Part shown: one piece after another, positions 6,843 to 8,151 of the stretch
Layout: each line of letters starts with the position of its first letter
Position numbering within the stretch: the stretch's first letter is position 1
Source of the DNA: an uncultured Clostridium sp.
Lineage (GTDB): Bacteria; Bacillota; Clostridia; TANB77; CAG-508
Assembly (NCBI GenBank): GCA_947062645.1
Contig: CAMSQT010000045.1
Coordinates: forward strand, 1 to 8,151
DNA length: 8,151 bases
Direction: 5' to 3'
The notes under the pieces: generated by a model
Database searches by the model: none
The model's input: the letters and a program-made list of their open reading frames with translations, nothing else
What the model was told of the DNA's origin: nothing
Position numbers and translations under genes: made by a program

Positions 6843-7793
6843 ATGAAAAAAATCAGTATAATTATTCCTTCATATAATGAAGAAGAATCTTTACCAATTT
6901 TATACGAAAGAATGAAAAAATTAATGGAAGATATGAAGAATTACGAGTTCGAAATTCTTTTTGTTAACGACGGAAGCAAAGACAAGACAATAGAAATTAT
7001 TAAAAACTTAAGACAAGAGGATAATAGAATATGCTATGTAGACTTTTCAAGGAATTTTGGAAAAGAAATAGCTATGATAGCAGGATTAGATTATGCAACA
7101 GGTGATTGTGCAATCTTTATAGATGCAGACTTACAAGACCCACCAGAGTTAATACCAGAATTAGTCAAATATTGGGAAGAAGGCTATGACGATGTCTATG
7201 CCAAAAGAAGGTCAAGAAAAGGAGAAACATGGCTAAAAAAATTCACTTCTAGTATGTATTATAAAGTATTACAGCATTTAACAAAAGTAGAAATTCAAAG
7301 AGATACAGGAGATTTTAGACTATTAGATAAAAGATGTGTAAATGCCTTGAAGAAATTAAGAGAATCGCAAAGAAATACAAAAAGTATGTTTAGTTGGATT
7401 GGGTATAAGAAAAAAGAAGTTTTATATGATAGAGACCCAAGGGTAGCAGGTTCTACAAAATGGAATTATATGAAATTAATCGACTTAGCAATGGATGGAA
7501 TTACATCACTTACCACCTCACCTTTAAGATTATCAACCTTTATTGCTATTCCAACTTTTATGGTATTGTTTGTTTATTTTGTATATGTGGTAGCAAAAAG
7601 TATATTAGTACACGAAGCCATACAAGCTTATCAAGCAATTATTTTACTTATCCTATTTTTCTCAGGAATTCAAATATTATTGTTTGGTATTATAGGAGAA
7701 TACCTTGGAAGAATATTTAATGAGACGAAAAATAGACCGTTATATTTAGTGAATGAATATAATGGCGAAAAAGAAATAAATGAACCAAAATAG
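6843..7793 (+). CDS. GT2 polyprenyl-phosphate sugar transferase (GtrB/DPM1-like), second copy
   Basis: This 316-residue enzyme probably makes a polyprenyl-phosphate-linked hexose from a nucleotide sugar at the cytoplasmic membrane face. It has the full hallmark set of the bacterial GtrB/DPM1-like group: SIIIPSYNEEESLPILY (5-21), FVNDGSKDKT (40-49), DFSRNFGKEIAMIAGLDYA (67-85), the acidic metal/donor motif DADLQDPPE (94-102), YAKRRSRKGETW (119-130), DTGDFRLLDK (154-163), and the late RVAGSTKWNYMKLIDLAMDGI (200-220 region). Two membrane helices (about 229-252 and 262-286) are followed by GEYLGRIFNETKNRPLY (285-301), typical of this group. It differs clearly from the upstream GT2 (DADLQDPPE against DGDDTYPAE), so the two are not a recent duplication and probably make different lipid-linked donors. 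Donor sugar is unknown. It lies 13 nt before the PRPP synthetase homologue. Confidence 0.92.
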   Translation: MKKISIIIPSYNEEESLPILYERMKKLMEDMKNYEFEILFVNDGSKDKTIEIIKNLRQEDNRICYVDFSRNFGKEIAMIAGLDYATGDCAIFIDADLQDPPELIPELVKYWEEGYDDVYAKRRSRKGETWLKKFTSSMYYKVLQHLTKVEIQRDTGDFRLLDKRCVNALKKLRESQRNTKSMFSWIGYKKKEVLYDRDPRVAGSTKWNYMKLIDLAMDGITSLTTSPLRLSTFIAIPTFMVLFVYFVYVVAKSILVHEAIQAYQAIILLILFFSGIQILLFGIIGEYLGRIFNETKNRPLYLVNEYNGEKEINEPK

Positions 7794-7798
7794 GGAGG
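7794..7798 (+). promoter_or_regulatory. GGAGG ribosome binding site fixing the prs-like start
   Basis: GGAGG immediately follows the TAG stop (7791-7793) of the second GT2 and lies 8 nt before ATG 7807. It rules out the in-frame ATG at 7780, which lies inside the GT2 gene. The order stop, Shine-Dalgarno, start in 19 nt suggests coupled translation. Confidence 0.85.
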
Positions 7799-7806
7799 AA
7801 TTAAAA

Positions 7807-8107
7807 ATGAACAATATTAAAATATTTGCATGTCCAACAGCAGAAGAATTTACAAAAGAAATATGTGACTACTTAGGAGTAGAAATGGGGAAAATAAATC
7901 ACCAAAAATTTTCCAACGACAACAACTTTGTACAAATCTTAGAAACCGTAAGACAAAAAGACGTTTATGTAGTACAAACTTGTGAGCCACCAGTAAACGA
8001 AAGAATTATGGAACTATTAATTACAATTGATGCTATAAAAAGAGCATCTGCTAAAAACATCAATGTCATCTTACCATATTTTCCTTACTCAAGATCAGAC
8101 AAAAAAG
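7807..8107 (+). CDS. prs: Ribose-phosphate pyrophosphokinase (PRPP synthetase) homologue, 3'-truncated
   Basis: These are the first 100 residues of a PRPP synthetase family protein (usual length about 310-320), which makes PRPP from ribose 5-phosphate and ATP. Recognisable stretches are KIFACPTAEEFTKEICDYLG (5-24), KFSNDNNFVQILETVR (34-49), VQTCEPPVNERIMELL (56-71), IDAIKRASAKNINVILPYF (74-92) and PYSRSDKK (93-100). The usual FSDGE loop is FSNDN here and the usual YARQDRK is YSRSDKK, so this belongs to a divergent branch and function should not be assumed identical. Genomic sequence stops at 8107; the first base G fits an Asp codon after KK. The apparent continuation EIGRAHV up to TGA 8128-8130 is encoded by adapter and is not protein. 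The catalytic PRPP-binding loop is beyond the end. Finding this gene after glycan genes may be chance operon order or may supply PRPP for a ribose-derived sugar. Confidence 0.87.
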
Positions 8108-8151
8108 AGATCGGAAGAGCACACGTCTGAACTCCAGTCACAATGCCTCAT
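8108..8151 (+). other. Illumina Read 2/P7-side adapter with i7 index (non-biological)
   Basis: Bases 8108-8141 match the TruSeq Read 2 adapter beginning AGATCGGAAGAGCACACGTC. Bases 8142-8149 (AATGCCTC) occupy the i7 index position and 8150-8151 (AT) match the first bases of the P7 tail. The biological insert ends at 8107; the A at 8108 is adapter or A-tail. It should be trimmed. Confidence 0.98.

Noticed and set aside
7460..7720. Small + strand frame of 86 residues
   Set aside because: It is an out-of-frame shadow of the second GT2 gene.
7780..7806. ATG 7780 as start of the prs-like gene
   Set aside because: It lies within the preceding gene and PRPP synthetases begin close to the KIFA motif, consistent with 7807.
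46..8107. CRISPR arrays, insertion sequences, tRNA/rRNA, riboswitches, terminators
   Set aside because: I looked on both strands; no repeat-spacer pattern, transposase, RNA gene or GC-rich hairpin with T-tract was seen, and intergenic gaps are 25 nt or less.

Overview
The window is an untrimmed contig or long library molecule. Bases 46-8107 (8,062 bp) are bacterial DNA. Bases 1-45 and 8108-8151 are Illumina TruSeq-type adapters with 8-nt indexes. The bacterial part is very AT-rich (about 30% GC by eye), uses AGA for Arg heavily, has strong AGGAGG-type ribosome binding sites and uses the standard genetic code. This fits a low-GC Bacillota (Clostridia-like, possibly an uncultured gut lineage). 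The taxon is inferred from composition and gene style, not proven.

All genes are on the + strand and tightly packed, with gaps from a 1-nt overlap up to 25 nt and no terminator or internal promoter that I can see. They look like one operon cut at both ends. In order: (1) a 5'-truncated GT4 glycosyltransferase (47-1348); (2) an ABC-2 polysaccharide-export permease (1352-2129) carrying a one-base frameshift near 1988; (3) a multi-pass GT-C-like membrane protein (2155-3891); (4) a DPM1-like GT2 with two C-terminal membrane helices (3902-4855); (5) a DUF2142-family membrane protein with an extra N-terminal extracytoplasmic domain (4855-6825); (6) a second, GtrB/DPM1-like GT2 with two C-terminal helices (6843-7793); (7) the first 100 residues of a divergent ribose-phosphate pyrophosphokinase (7807-8107), cut by the adapter.

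The likely combined role is synthesis, export and decoration of a cell-surface polysaccharide. The GT4 enzyme would build the chain in the cytoplasm. The permease, with an ATPase not present here, would export it. Each of the two GT2 enzymes would charge a polyprenyl phosphate with a sugar, and the two large membrane proteins would use those lipid-linked sugars outside the membrane. The order membrane protein, GT2, membrane protein, GT2 suggests two tandem donor/transferase modules, comparable in logic to streptococcal rhamnose-polysaccharide side-chain systems. Specific sugars cannot be read from the sequence.

The points most worth attention are the adapter sequence at both ends (which creates a false C-terminus on the last gene), the frameshift in the permease, the duplicated GT-C/GT2 arrangement, and altered ATP-site residues in the PRPP synthetase homologue. 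There is no stretch of more than 300 bases without a gene.
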